From Haematococcus lacustris (Eukaryota; Chlorophyta; Chlorophyceae; Chlamydomonadales; Haematococcaceae), in the NCBI GenBank assembly GCA_030144725.1, contig JASKMD010000008.1:6079976-6143975 (forward strand): a stretch of DNA of 64,000 nt. The letters run 5' to 3'. Positions 32,261 through 44,725 of this stretch are shown here, piece after piece. The notes beneath the pieces were generated by a model. It worked only from the letters and a program-made list of their open reading frames with translations. It was not told the origin of the DNA and ran no database searches. Positions within the stretch are counted from its first letter, which is position 1, and each line of letters opens with the position of its first letter. The position numbers and the translations under genes were made by a program.

Positions 32261-35139
32261 CGGTATGCTCAAAGCTGGCGTGCCCTGCCCCATAGCCCCC
32301 TCCTGGCTCATTGAGCAGGGACAGGGGGTGGGGAGAGGGGGGGGCCTGCCCTGGCTCCTGCTTGGCTGCCTCGCCTGCCTCCCTGCCCTGCCCCTGCTCA
32401 GCCTGCTCAAAGCCCCAGCCTGAGCCAAGGCCCCTGGTCAGTGGGCGGCTGGTTTGGGACAGGCCAGCTGCCTTGGCCAGGCTGTCCCCAGCCGTCCCTG
32501 CCCCGGGCCCTGGCCATGTGCTTGCCCACCCCTGCCCTGACGCTGGAGGGGTGCCCCCCCGCCCCCTCAGCGACGTCAGCAGCCGCCCAGCAGCTTCTGA
32601 CTGGCTGGCCCCTGCCGCTGCTGCACCCTGGTGGCTGGGCAGCTGCTGGGCAGCTTCTTCAGGGGCTACAGCCAGCTCCTGAGCAGGTGCAGGGGACCCC
32701 TGAGGACCTTCAGCTGCTGCCTCACCGCCCGGCCCCTCCTCCCCGCCCAGCAAGCTGCCCTGCCTGACAGCCAGGGAGGTGGACACACCATCAGGGAGGG
32801 TGGACTCAGTTGGGGCAGAGGGGTCCTGGGGGGGGTCTTGACCGCCTGGGAGGAGGGGGGAGGGGGCGGGGCTGGGGCCGGGGGACGGCTGGGGTGGGGG
32901 CTGCCCTGCCTGACTGCCAGCCATGTCCTGGGCTGTGAGGTCAGGATGTGTGGCTACACCAAGGCAGGACGCCTCCCCAGTCCCCTGCTGCCCCCCCTCC
33001 AGCTTCACAGCGGCCAGCTGCAACCCACTGTGGTGCCCCTGCTGCTGCTCCCGCCCCCCCTCTCCGCCCGGCACCCGGGGCTGCTCATGCCTCTGCTGCT
33101 GCCACCCCCCTTCCCCCTCCCCCTCTCCCATCGCGCTAGGCCCTCTCTCCTGGCTTCCAACCTCACCCTGGTCAGAGCTGCCACTGTCCAGCCGCCCCCC
33201 TGCATGCCCCGGTGACCCCCCCGCCCCTGCTGCCCCCTGGGTGGGTGAGGTGGCGCCGTCAGCCAGCATCACCCTGCTGCCACCACTGCTGCGGTTGGGG
33301 CGTAGTGCAGCCAGCAGCTGGTCTTTGTAGTTGGGGCCCATGGCAGGGACAGGCAGCAGCACAGGGGCGGGCCGGCTGAGTTCCCCGACCGCTGCCGCAG
33401 CCGGTTCCAAAGGCGATGCTGGCGGGGGGCAGGGGAAGTAGGGCAGCCCCTCTGATGTGCAGGCTTGCGTGTGGGGCAGGGGTAGGGGAAGGGGGAAGGG
33501 CAGCGGCTGCTGCTCACCGCCCACCTCTGGGTCAGACAGCTGCTCCCCCCCTGGGGCCGCCAGCAGCGCTAGAACCCCCCCGCCTGTCACGCCCACCATG
33601 CTGTCCTCAGGCAGCTGCTCACCAGCTTCCAGCTGCAGCAGGCTGGAGGGGTTCTGCTGCCCCTCGTCTGTGCCCTGCCCCTCCCCCATGTCATCCCCAT
33701 AGCCTGGTACGTCTAAGTAGGGGCTAGGCGGCTGGACCTCCCCCTGCCAAGCCTGCCCCGCCTGCTGTAAGGCTGACCCCGGTGCTGGCAGGGGCAAGGG
33801 CAGGGGCAAGGGCAGGGGGAAGGGCTGGCTGCGTGCCTTCCCCTGCTGCTGCTGCTGGGGTGGCACCTGGATGGCTGGGAACCTCCTGGCCGCTGGTTTG
33901 GGGAAGGGGGCCGTGCTGGGCAGGGCCCATGAGAGTGGCTGGCGGGCTGGGAGGCCTGGGGCCTGGCGGTTGGCCTCAGGGGACAGGGGCTGCCAGGCCT
34001 CGCTGCCAAGGAAGGCCCCAGGGCTGGGGGCGGTGTCCATGTCTTCTGAGTTGGAGCGCTCTGCGGAGTCAGAGCCTGCAGGGGAGGGGGAGCCCAGGGT
34101 CAGGGCCAGGCAGTCAGGGGGCAAGGGCTGGGGGTCAGGGGTCAGGGGTCAGGGTCGGGGGTCACAGGGTCAAGGGGAGGGGGGTCAGGAGTTCAAAGGT
34201 TGGGGGTCAAGCGCACAAGAGGGTGAGGTGAGGAGAGGGGTGTTTCCCTAGGGTGGTTGCCTCATGGGCGAGAGGTGCAGCAGGGTGTGCAAGGCCAGGG
34301 TGGCGTGCAGCACAGCGGTGAAGCTGCAGCCCCTAGTGTGCAGGTGCAGGGGTGGACAGTGTGGCCTGCCGGCTGTGCTGCTGCTCACCGCCTGAGCCCT
34401 GTGGCCACATCCCTGCGCCTGCCGGCTGCAGGCCTTGCCCAGACAGAGCATACGCCACACTGGGCTCCTCATACAGCCCGTCCAGGCCTAGGGCTGCGTA
34501 GGGCGCACTAGGCGGCAGCAGGTGGGGCCCCCGCCCCGTGGCGATGCCGGGGGGGCCGCGCATGCTGCCACCCATGTTGGGCACACCAGGCCGTGCTTGC
34601 ATGCGAGGCAGGGGCTGGGAGCTGGGTGGGGCTATGAAGGGGCTCCCTGACCCGCGCACTGCCGGCTGCTCCTGCTTGTAGCCGTTGGCATCCAGCCAGC
34701 GCCCTAGCGACATGGTTCCCGCATTCCGGCCCATGTCTACTTTGATGCTGCGCCTCCACTTCTTGCTGGCCTGCAGGAAGGAGGGGTGGGAAGGACAGGT
34801 CCAGGGGTTGCGGTGCTGGGGTGGGGCAGGGGTAGGGCAGGGGTCGAGTGCAGTGGGGTGGGGTCAAGTGGGGCGGGGTAGGGCGGACTGGGGGGGGCTG
34901 CATTCAGTATGTAAAATAGGCAGCACCTACACAGCATTCACCTGCATGCCCGAATGGCGCTCAAATTCCGTGGGTGTCATGGTCGGCCGGGAACGGCCAG
35001 GTTCCGTGCACCCGGAACATCTGCAGGTGATGCTCTGCGACTGAAAGATGAACAAGCCCCGCACGCCGTTGCAGGTCACGGGCACGGAGTCGGGGCTGTC
35101 TAACAAGGGGGCGCCGGGCTTGCCGCGTGCTCCGTGCAT
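29610..35139 (-). CDS. SAND-like-domain nuclear protein with long low-complexity middle; two apparent homopolymer frameshifts
   Basis: Exons: 35139-34942, 34770-34389, a long exon 34075-30191, and 29738-29610 (stop TGA). The first two exons give SVPVTCNGVRGLFIF, ITCRCSGC, MTPTEFERHSGMQ|ASKKWRRSIKV and SLGRWLDANGYK. This order (Cys-rich start, TPxEFExHxG, KxWxxSI) resembles a SAND DNA-binding domain, as in plant ULTRAPETALA or volvocine VARL proteins; a TDBD-like Cys domain is the alternative. The long exon is Pro/Gly/Gln-rich with one ordered-looking patch (YTEEHVHYWKQHIAAQLELL near 31560). The C-terminus (PFIVHEVRMLPNGEIGVTAS) looks conserved but is unrecognised. The frame changes at 31939-31951 (G7C6 run) and near 30515-30535 (G-rich run); a 1-base correction at each homopolymer restores one frame, so sequencing or assembly error is the likely cause. 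Confidence 0.7.
29746..29820. repeat. CAG trinucleotide array directly upstream of a 3' splice site
   Basis: About 25 CAG units on the plus strand, read as CTG in the minus-strand transcript. They lie in the last intron of the SAND-like gene, ending about 8 bp before the acceptor at 29739. Confidence 0.95.
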
Positions 35140-35994
35140 GACGGAGTCGCGGTGCTGGCCAATATAGCGCTGCTAGGCGACTAGAGCTGGTGTGCCTGTG
35201 CTGAGCCCCGTATGCCGGCAGCAAATCTGCGAGCAGGGTTCCCAAGGAGCCGTCAGCCCGCAATACGCAACGCTGCAGCTCGTAGTGATGCTAGCCTAGC
35301 ATCTGCACTAAACCAAGCTGGCCACCGAGCACATCGAGGCGAGGCAGCGCACGGGCTCAAGTCTCAGGAGCTGTGCATTCTGCACAATTCCATGCAGTTG
35401 CCTGCCACAGCTCCTGTAGCACTGCCAGCCACTGCCAGCCCCGGCGCCCAAGTGTCCGCGGTCAACGGCTAAGGACAGGGCGACTACGCGCGCTGGCCGC
35501 AACTCGCCTTCCCCAGCGCCTTCCCCAGCGGCCCCACCAGCGACCTTACCTAGACCGACCAAGCTGCGCGCCTTGAATGCGCACCCAGCTTCATCAGGAT
35601 GCCGCCCTGCTGCCCCGCTGTCCCGCTCTCAGGCAAGTTCACCACGCCGCAGTTTTAGCTGTACAGCTGCCTGCTTTAGCAACCGCTAGACGCCAGCGTC
35701 AAACCCACATAATTTTCGAGCGCGCAACAGACCCTAACCAACATGCAATACGATGGGAGCTAGCTGAGTTACTTGCCGGGGACCGTTCTGTCGAGCTGCA
35801 GGCTATCGCTGGACCACACATCTGGATCCAGCCAGCTCCCACACACAAACGCAGTTGCAAACAAAAGAAGTTGCGCCGGGCACCTGTAGTACTAGAGTCG
35901 TAGCCCGGCGCTTCGGTTGTGGCTCGCAAAAATGGCAAGTGGCAGGGGACAGCTCGGACCTCGCGGCTCCGACAGCCATACAAGAAAGCCTGCG
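35140..35994. promoter_or_regulatory. Divergent promoter region between the SAND-like gene and beta-COP
   Basis: The two genes start head to head 855 bp apart, so both promoters should lie here. No TATA box, known operator or repeat is confidently visible. Confidence 0.5.
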
Positions 35995-38900
35995 ATGCCG
36001 ATGCAGGCAACGAGTGTAGAGCGCTCCTGCACGATGCTGGTGCATTGCGACAAGCCCTCGTCGTCGTCGGAGATCAAGGAGGCCTTGGAGGGCAACGACC
36101 CTGTGGCGAAGGTCGCGGCCATGAAGAAAGCCGTTATGATGCTCCTCAACGGCGAGCAGCTGCCGCAGCTGTTCATCACCATCGTGCGATATGTGCTGCC
36201 ATCAGAAGACCACACTGTCCAAAAACTCCTGCTTTTGTACTTGGTGCGCAGCCAGAACGTTTGTAGAGTGCATAGAAGAAGCCAGTGCGATGTGGATCTT
36301 TGGTGACATGAATCGATTTGGGCGGTGCAGGAGGCCATTGAGAAGACTGATTCCAATGGGAAGCTGCTGCCTGAGATGGTGGGTTGCCTTACTGGATATC
36401 AGCCATCTCAGTCTGCAGAGCCAGCTGTGCATCTCAAGATAATGGCACATTGTGTATCGCAGATATTGATTTGCCAGAACCTGAGGAACAACCTGCAGCA
36501 TCCTAACGAGTACATCCGTGGCGTGACACTGCGCTTCTTGTGCCGTATCAGAGAGGAGGAAATCCTTGAACCCCTGGTGCCATCCATTCTGGCAAATCTG
36601 GAGCATCGCCACTCTTATGTGCGACGAAATGCAGTGCTGGCAGTCAATGCCATCTACAAGCTGCCAAAAGGGGAGCTGCTGCTACAGGTGGGGGTACAGC
36701 CTGGTCCTTATCTTCACGAGTTTCCTCTTGGTCAGCGTCATTTGATTGCACCACACAACTATGTGCCATCCATGCTGCAGGATGCACCAGAAACAATCGA
36801 GAAGGTGATGGGCACTGAACAGGATCTGAGCACACGGCGTAATGCGTTTGTCATGCTAGCCAGCCATGCTCAAGACAGGGCCGTGAGGTACCTCATGGAG
36901 CACGTAGAGCAGGTGTCCAGCTGGGGCGACATTCTACAGATGGGAGTCCTGGAGCTCATCCGCAAGGTGAAGCAGCCCCCCTCTAACATGCGACAGTTGG
37001 AGAAAGGGCGTTTGGAGACTGGAATTTAGAGACTGCAGCAGCCCCACAGCCTGCAGCTGCGCACCAGGGCCTCAGTCCAGCGCTGGTCAGCAGTGGAGTT
37101 GCTTTGATGGCAAGCTGGAGTTGACTGCAGCTGTGCCACGCTGTCCTGACAGCAACTCAGCAAGCCAGGAGCAGCGCCCGTCACGCAGCTTCTATGACTC
37201 TAGCCATGCATGCGCACCTTGCGCTTTGCAGCAGCGTCTTGAATCTGCCATGCACCCTGCACACTGCATAGGTGTGCCGAACAAGCCCTGCGGAGAAGGG
37301 CAAGCACATCAAGATCATCCTGGCGCTGCTCCAGAGCACCAGCACAGCCGTAGTGTATGAGTGTGCAGTGACGCTGGTGTCCCTGTCGCAAGCGCCCTCA
37401 GCGGTCAGGGCGGCTGCAAACTGCTACTGCCAGCTGCTGGTGTCTCAAAGTGACAACAACGTCAAGCTGATAGTGCTGGACAGGCTGATGGAGCTGAAGA
37501 ACAAGCACAGGGAGGTCATGCAGGTGCGCTGGAGGCAAGCCGAGCACATCCACTGTCCTGCTGCTGTCAGCTAGCCAGTGGTACTACTGCACATCACTGG
37601 GACAGGGTGACACGTTGCTACGCGTTGCTGGGAGCACTGCTGGCGTGCACTTTTAGAAGGCCTTTGCTGACAGGCAGTGAGGAGCCAAATCAACGTCTTG
37701 GGGCCCTGCTGCCAGCGCAATGGAGTCAGCGCGATGCTGTTTTGTTCTGCTGGAGGTGTAGCGCACGTGAGCAGCTCAGGCGTGGGGCCATGTGCTGTTG
37801 TGAGGGTGCAGGAGGTTCTCATGGACATCTTGAGAGCCTTGACCTCACCCAACATGGACATTCGCAAGAAGACCTTGGACATTGCCATGGACATCATCAC
37901 CAGCCGCAACATTGACGAGGTGAGCTGGGCTGGGAGGAGCTTGCTTGGACTTGGCCTAGACAGCAATGCGCATCCAGCTTGCAGCACTAACTGCAAGAGC
38001 CACTTGTGGGTGGCATGCAGGTTGTGATGGTGCTGAAGAAGGAGATCATGAAGACGCAGAACAAGGATTTTGAGAAGGGGGGCGAGTACCGCCAGATGTT
38101 GGTCCAGGTAGGCAAGCTCCCTCTATCCGGGGTGTCAGGCCCGCACTGATGAACCTCAGGGGAGGCCGGCGTGAGTCCACGCAAACTTACATTAACGCCC
38201 GTGAATGAACACCTGTGAACTTTGGGGCTGGCCGGCATGTATGGGCGTAAACCTGACAGGGCAGCATGATTCCATGAATGCAGCATAGATCTGCTGTCCA
38301 TGTTTTCCAGACCATAGCCCACCGATTGCCCCTGCATTGCTTGAGTTGTGCCACCTCTTACGCGCTTTCGCCCCGCCTGACCTGCGGCTGCTCGACTGGT
38401 AGGCCATCCACGGCTGTGCCGTGAAGTTCCCTGACGTGGCAGCCAATGTGGTGCATCTGCTGATGGACTTCCTGGGCGATGCCAACACAGCCAGTGCCCT
38501 GGAGGTGGTTTTCTTTGTGCGGGAGATCATGGAAACCAACGCCAAGCTGCGTGTGTCTATCCTGGAGAGGTTGCGAGACACTCTGTATCAAATCAGGTGG
38601 GCAGGGGCTGCGCTTAGAAAGGATGGGTTCAGGCAGCATAAGATGCCTAGCTATATCACCAAGGCACCTTGAAGTTCACCTGCATACCCTGGAAAATAGT
38701 CGGGCACGCAGCAAGCAGCTGGGAGGACGTACTGTAGTGTGGGTTGGGTGCATGTTGTACATGAATGCTGCTGTTGCTCCTGTTGCTCAAAGCAGCTGTT
38801 GCCTCAACCAGCCACAAACTGCTGCACAGGTCTTCACGTGTATGCTCAACAGCCCTGTGGATCCTCGGAGAGTACAGTGCCACTGAGCAAGAGATTGAGT

Positions 38901-41900
38901 CGGGCGTGGAGGTGGTGAAGCAGGCGTTGGGGCCCACGCCCTTCCTGACTGCTGAAGGTGCGGCTGGGTGCGGATGGGAATGTTGAATTGAAGTAGGCTG
39001 CGTGAACAACAGCAACAGAAACAGATCGCTGCAATGAGCTGTGAGTGGGAGGAGTCCAGGTAAGGAGAGGTCAGATGTGGAGTGCAGGCAGGAGCGCTCA
39101 GCTGCCCGGGTCTCCAGGAGCTACAGACTATGAGGAATAACTAAGGACTGAATAGGCACACCGGGAACTTCAGACATATCAAACGATCATGGTGCTTCCA
39201 GTGTGCCACAAGCTACAGTCAGCATTTGCAGGCACCCACCATGCAGCCTGCTTGTCCCGTATCCTCCTGACCAGGCGAGGAGGCGGCGGCAGCAGCAGCG
39301 GCGGCGGCGCCCCTTGTCGTCGTGCCAGCGGTCAAGCGGCCCACTGTGCTGGCTGATGGCACGTACGCCACACAGGCAGCCGTGGAGGTGGTGCCCTCCG
39401 CTGCAGCTGCGCTCATCAACCCAAACACACCCAACCTCCGGAGCCTGCTGCTGGTGAGGGCCCTGCTTGCAGGGCTGGAAGGGTCTGACTGCAGTGTCAC
39501 TGCCTCAAAAGGGCTGCGTCCCATCCCCACTGAGCCAGCAGTCCCAGAGGCGGGTGTGCAGCTTATTGCATGGTCTGGCTGCAGGGAGGCGACTTCTTCC
39601 TTGGCGGAGTGATCGCTGGCACACTGACCAAGCTGCTGCTGCGCTTGCGAGCGCTGGGAACCGCCAGTGGTCAGTCGCAGCACTGTGTGGCATGCACTAG
39701 GCAAAAGGCTCAGCTTAGATCTGCTTAGATCAGCATCTCTTTACTCAGCTGCTCAGCTCAGCTGCTCCATGCATGATGCACAATGGAAACCTGCAAACTC
39801 ACTGGACAGGACACTGGGCACCTCTTCCCTGTCGCCTTGCCTTACTGCTGGACACAGCTGCCTGGATTCTCAACTGCCTGGCTGTGAAACGGCCTGGGTG
39901 TCTTTGACCTGGCATGCCTGTGTCTCCATTTCCCTACAGCGGCATCACTGAACAAAGCCACTGCAGAAGCCATGCTCATCATCGTCAGCATCCTGCGACT
40001 CAGCGACTCAGCATCCCTGCCTGTCCCCCTGGACGACGACAGCCGCGACCGCATGCTGGTCTGCCTGTCCGTACTGGCAAAGCCAGATGAGGAGGCAGTG
40101 CAGGTGAGGCGCCTCAAGCCCAGTGGGATGTGGCTGTCAGTTTTACGGTGATGTGTACAGCCCCACTCAGAAATGTGGATGATCTGTACTGCTTTCACCT
40201 CATGCAGGGTGGCATGGCTGCATGTAGGGCTCACAGCTGGCTTGCTGGGGTGGCTGCCACACAAGGTTGTGTTCAGCGATGTCCCCCGTCTGGCACAGAG
40301 TGCTGAAGAGAGCCCTGCTGCTGCTGGCAGGCTCGTTGATGGCTGAGGCTGCGGTGGCTGGGTGCAGGTCTGGCTGAACCGGTGTCGGGACTCGTTTGCC
40401 TGCCTGGCCAAGGACAAGCAGGCTCGTGATGCAGCTGCTGTGAAGAAGGCGGAAGGCAAGGCAGCAGCACAGGCAGACGACCTCATTGACTTTGTGCAAC
40501 TCAAATCCAAGAAGGGCTTGAGCCTGATTGAGATTGAGGACGAAGTCACCACAGGTGTGTTGTTGTACCCCAGTGATGGGAAGGGCGCATGCTTGCAAGC
40601 AACATATGTATACAACCATATTGAAGGCTGCTGCTGTGAGGGCACCACAACCATGCTTGTTGCTGGGCCCCCACCTACGCGCCTGCACAATAGCAAAGGG
40701 GGATGTCACCAGGGTCGATGCGGTGATGGCTGTACAAGGCGTGATGCTGAGCTGCTGATTGGGACCCTACCCACCTCACAGCCCTCACACTTTGGTCACC
40801 CGCATCTCCGCCGTCGCCCTTCATCGCAGACCTGCAGCGCGCTACAGGGCTGGCAGAGGCAGCAGAGTCCGCCAGTGAGCGGCTGAACCGGGTGCTGCAG
40901 CTCACTGGCTTCTCAGACCCAGTGTATGCGGAGGCCTGCGTGACGGTGAGTGCCTCCCAGCCACAGGTTCATGCACAGCCACAGGTTCATGCACAGCCAC
41001 AGCTTTATCCACAGCCTTAGTTGCTGCCTCACAGCACACCATGTAGCAGCAGGCACAAAGCTGTTGGCTGTGGAATGGACACTAAGCAGTCAACAGGGAT
41101 GGCAGGGACGCAGCAATGTGAAGGCGGTGAACACGCTGGAAAACACTGGCCTCAATTGCAGCACAGCAGCCTTTGATGCTGTGTCTCTGTGACTCTGCAT
41201 TGGGCAGGTGCACCAGTATGACATCGTCATGGACGTCACTGTCATCAACAGAACCAGCGAGACATTGCAAGTACGTGAAAGCCTTGGCTTGCCTGCCACA
41301 CAGTGTATCGACCATGCCATGCAAGGCATGCGCTGCATCTTGCTGCTTTCTGGCAGGGTTGCCTGTTTTCTAAGGCTGCGGATGCGCTGAGCGGTGCCAG
41401 GGAGACATGGCAGTGTCCCACCCCTGACTGTGCTTGTGTGCATGCCGCTGATCAGTGCCATCAGTGTTAAGGTGCCACACCATGATAGGTGAGCAAGTGC
41501 ACCAGTCAGTGTCAGGGAGTACAAGTCAGGGTCATGCTGCTAAGTGCTGCTGGATGCGGTTGGTGTGCTGGCGCAGGCCCTGTGCCTGGAGCTGGCCACC
41601 ATGGGCGACCTGAAGCTGGTGGAGCGGCCTCAGAACTACACCCTGGCACCTGGTGGCACAAAGGTCATCCGCGCCAACATCAAGGTACTTGCATCAGTCA
41701 TCAGTGGCCTGGTGAAGCATCTTTATGTTGACCGGTGGTCAAGCTGATCAGACAAGCATGCAAAACAAGATACTGTGTTTGCAGTAGGGACCGCATACAC
41801 AGACATTGAAAAGAAAGAAACAACAACAGAAAGTACGCGAGGGAAGAAGAGTAGCCTCAGGGCATGCCTTTTACACACAGGCACTGAAGTAGAGGAGAAG

Positions 41901-42922
41901 GGGCAGGGGTGCCATGCATGGTAGAGAAGTATGGGAAAGAGGAGACCTAGCAGCACTGGCTCCTTCGCACCCTGCGTTGTCTGGCTCAGGCCAGTGGGAC
42001 ATGGCGTGTGGCTCCGCACCTCGCAGGTGTCCTCCACAGAGACGGGCGTCATCTTTGGCAACATCGTCTATGAAGGCACTGGCTACGCGGAACGCAGCGT
42101 AGTGGTGCTGAATGACATCCACATCGACATCATGGACTACATCTCGCCTGCCAGCTGCCCAGACGTACAGTTCAGGTCTGCAACAATTGAACCTAGAGTT
42201 CATCCTGATTCAGAGTCTTTGCAGCTGGGCATCCCAACCAACAGCATGCACAATGTGCTGACAGCCTCAGTGGCAGCAGTAGTCTTGTGCTGTGGGTGCC
42301 TGGCAGCGTGAGAGCCATTGTGGTGGTGATGATGATGGTAATGGTGGTGGTGATGGTGGTTCTGGATGCAGGAACATGTGGGCGGAGTTTGAGTGGGAGA
42401 ACAAGGTGTCCATCAACACCTCCTTCACAGACTGCAACACCTTCCTGCAGCACATCGTCACCGCCACCAACATGAAGTGCCTCACGCCGCCCACAGCCTT
42501 AGACGGTGAGTCAGCGAGGTGGGCTGGACTGGGTAGATAGCAAGGGGAACAGTAGCCGGAGGCACATAATTGCAATAGATACGGTTGATGCTTGTTGAAG
42601 CTGGTGCACTGGGGGCTGGTGCACTGGGAGCAAATGAACACATCCACATCTGCCTTGGAGGTCTGGATAGAATTAGGGTCAGGGGCACATTGAATGACAT
42701 TCAATTTTCAAGAGTATTGCAATTGCTTTCGCAGCTGGCGACTGTGGCTACCTTGCTGCGAACTTGTACGCAAAGAGCGTGTTCGGCGAGGATGCCTTGG
42801 TCAACGTCAGCGTGGAGAAGCAGGCAGACGGCCGGCTGAACGGCTACATCCGCATCCGCAGCAAGACGCAAGGCATTGCCCTGTCCCTCGGCGACAAGAT
42901 CACTCTGAAGCAGAAAGCGTGA
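35995..42922 (+). CDS. COPB1: Coatomer subunit beta (beta-COP), 949 aa
   Basis: Nineteen exons join in phase: 35995-36243, 36331-36378, 36463-36687, 36781-36966, 37272-37523, 37812-37919, 38021-38107, 38403-38596, 38830-38957, 39275-39453, 39585-39669, 39940-40103, 40368-40554, 40830-40945, 41208-41270, 41577-41684, 42027-42175, 42372-42505 and 42735-42922 (stop TGA). Length and sequence order match beta-COP end to end. The N-terminal adaptin-like solenoid includes [51 protein letters not shown] and [16 protein letters not shown] poly-Ala linker follows (about aa 475-487). The C-terminal appendage includes [45 protein letters not shown] and [20 protein letters not shown]. Beta-COP is a core subunit of the COPI coat for Golgi-to-ER and intra-Golgi vesicles. 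The start at 35995 was chosen because the next residues ([13 protein letters not shown]) align with the known family start; Met at 35932 in the same frame is an alternative. Confidence 0.96.
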
Positions 42923-43254
42923 AACACTTGACCTGCGGGCAGCTTGCGCGTGTGGGGCGACAGCTGGGGTAGGCAGGTAGACAGGCAACGCAGCTCATGG
43001 TCAGTCCCGGCTGCATTTAATGAGGTGTGGCCCTGTAGCCCCGCCAACACTGGCTTGGTAGCAGAGTCTGTTGTGGTGCCACCTGTCGACAAGCAGACCA
43101 GCAAGCAGGTGCACCGGCCCTCCCCCTTCCACCTCAGCCCCTCCGCCTGCGCCTGCCTTACGACCCCCAGCACATTTAAAGTTTTCTCTCAATTGCTATA
43201 CTTTTGTTAAAACATAAGGCCCATTGACGGGGCGCTCTCCTGGCGGGGCATAGA
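42923..43254. other. 3' UTR region of beta-COP
   Basis: No gene. No TGTAA is found before the MITE that begins at 43255; the first sense-strand TGTAA lies just beyond it at 43745. Confidence 0.5.
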
Positions 43255-43726
43255 CAGTGTTGTGAAAATTTCAGATTTTCATTCAGATTTTCAATGAAAA
43301 TTTTCATCTGAAAATCTGAACGTATTCACTGCACATCTGAAAGTGCCGGGTGCTGCCCCCGGTCAGATCGCAGATCGGGTGTTGCAGAGTGATTGGCTGT
43401 GCTGTGATTAACTTGGTTGGCGCCAGCGCGCTACAGCCACAGCGGAAGGAGCGCAAGCCAGAAATCGCCACAGATGGCGGATCCACGGACAGCATTGACG
43501 GCTTGCATCTTTTAAAATGGCTTGCATGTCTGACCCTTGGCAACCTAAGCATTTCTGCATTTCAAACAGTGCAGGCCTACAAACAAGTCGCGTTTGAAAG
43601 GATAGGCTGAGAGCCAGCGGCATCCGCTCAGTTTCACTGACGATGAAACTCTTTCAGTTTTTCAATGAAACACTTTCATTTTCATTGAAAATCTGAAAAT
43701 TGAAAATCTGAAGATTCACAACACTG
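43255..43726. mobile_element. hAT-type MITE, 472 bp, with 8-bp target-site duplication
   Basis: The termini are inverted: CAGTGTTGTGAA..TTCAGATTTTCA at the left and its imperfect reverse complement ending TTCACAACACTG at the right. GGCATAGA is present on both flanks (43247-43254 and 43727-43734), an 8-bp duplication typical of hAT superfamily insertion. The ends are rich in ATTTTCAGATTTTCA-like sub-repeats. The interior (about 43345-43620) has no transposase, so it is non-autonomous. Confidence 0.88.
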
Positions 43727-43744
43727 GGCATAGATGGCCGGTCC

Positions 43745-43749
43745 TGTAA
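43745..43749 (+). terminator. Candidate TGTAA polyadenylation signal of beta-COP, displaced by a MITE
   Basis: TGTAA lies 823 nt below the beta-COP stop but only about 350 nt below it once the MITE and one target-site copy are subtracted. Confidence 0.45.
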
Positions 43750-43825
43750 TCTGGCAGAATTAAAAAAAAACCGTCTAGTCTAGTCGATTTGACTAGTCGA
43801 GATCTCGGCTAGATTTAGACTAGAT

Positions 43826-43890
43826 TGCAATCCTACACCCTTGATGACTGCTGACCCCATTCCGATGGCACGTTCCCCCTAGACCACTGA
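43826..43890 (-). mobile_element. Decayed piece of the Fanzor family A 3' block
   Basis: CACCCTTGATGACT, GATGGCAC, TCCCCCT and CCACTG keep the order and spacing of 11250-11325 (plus-strand orientation) with many substitutions. Confidence 0.55.
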
Positions 43891-44009
43891 GCTAGGAGGA
43901 TGAAGCCTGCTGGTTCCGCCCAGCCCGCCTACCCCTGCCCAGGTCCCCCCTTCCCCTCACCACACCCTCTCCCAGCTGCATCTGGCCTAGTGCCACGACC
44001 TGATCTGGA

Positions 44010-44470
44010 GTTCCTTCCCAGAAGTAACAGCAGGGCTTCAAGCTGGTCAATGACCGTCAGCCATATGTTGCACCGGGCTGCAGAGTACCGGCGGTGCAAT
44101 GGTGGAAGAGGCGCAAGGTCAGGGGCATGAGACTCCGGACTACTAATGCGCAGATACATGCCACGCTCAGTGAGGGCCAAATCTAGACTAGGCCACCATG
44201 GTTTGTGTGTTAAGCAGGGGCGGTGGCGGCATGCAGATCACGAGTTGAGGAAGTGCAAGCGATGCGCGAGGGCAGACTGATGTGGATGTTGTGCTCAATC
44301 TCATTCTTTGTTGTCAAACAGGTACGTAGCTGGGCCCACGACCACCCATGCGCCGTAGCTGATCAGGCTTGACCAGGCCTTTCCAGCGTCAAGCTGTTAG
44401 ATGTGATGAGGTTTGTAACTGCCAAGGGGGCCCTGATAAGCTGTGTAGTAGTGAAGGGAGGCTACCCAGA
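44010..44470 (+). pseudogene. Decayed Fanzor family A C-terminus and 3' block
   Basis: AGTAACAGCAGGGCTTCAAG, GGTCAATGACCG and TTGCACCGGGCTGC, followed by GAGTACCGGCGG, parallel 1240-1330, the C-terminal codons of the intact-frame fragment. An in-frame TAA replaces the Tyr codon of KEYQQG. Around 44390-44440, AGCGTCAAGCTGTTAG and TGATGAGGT match the 3' block at 1400-1425. In between, extra sequence separates the parts. Confidence 0.6.
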
Positions 44471-44725
44471 GACACACCCTCACCTTGGAGGATGAGGGGA
44501 GTTGTGCTGGTGATGATGAGCGGCTAACAGTATGATTGGGGCTGGAGATAGTAAGTAGTACATGCTCGCCTCACTCTGCATCCTCAGGCGGATACGTCAT
44601 GACAAGATCTGGCCGGTCAAAAACATGGGCATGTCCCATGCTCGCCACGATATGCATCCGCATACACCCCACGCATCCCCCCTTCCGCATGCACAGTAGC
44701 AATACAGGTGCATAGGACTTGAAAA

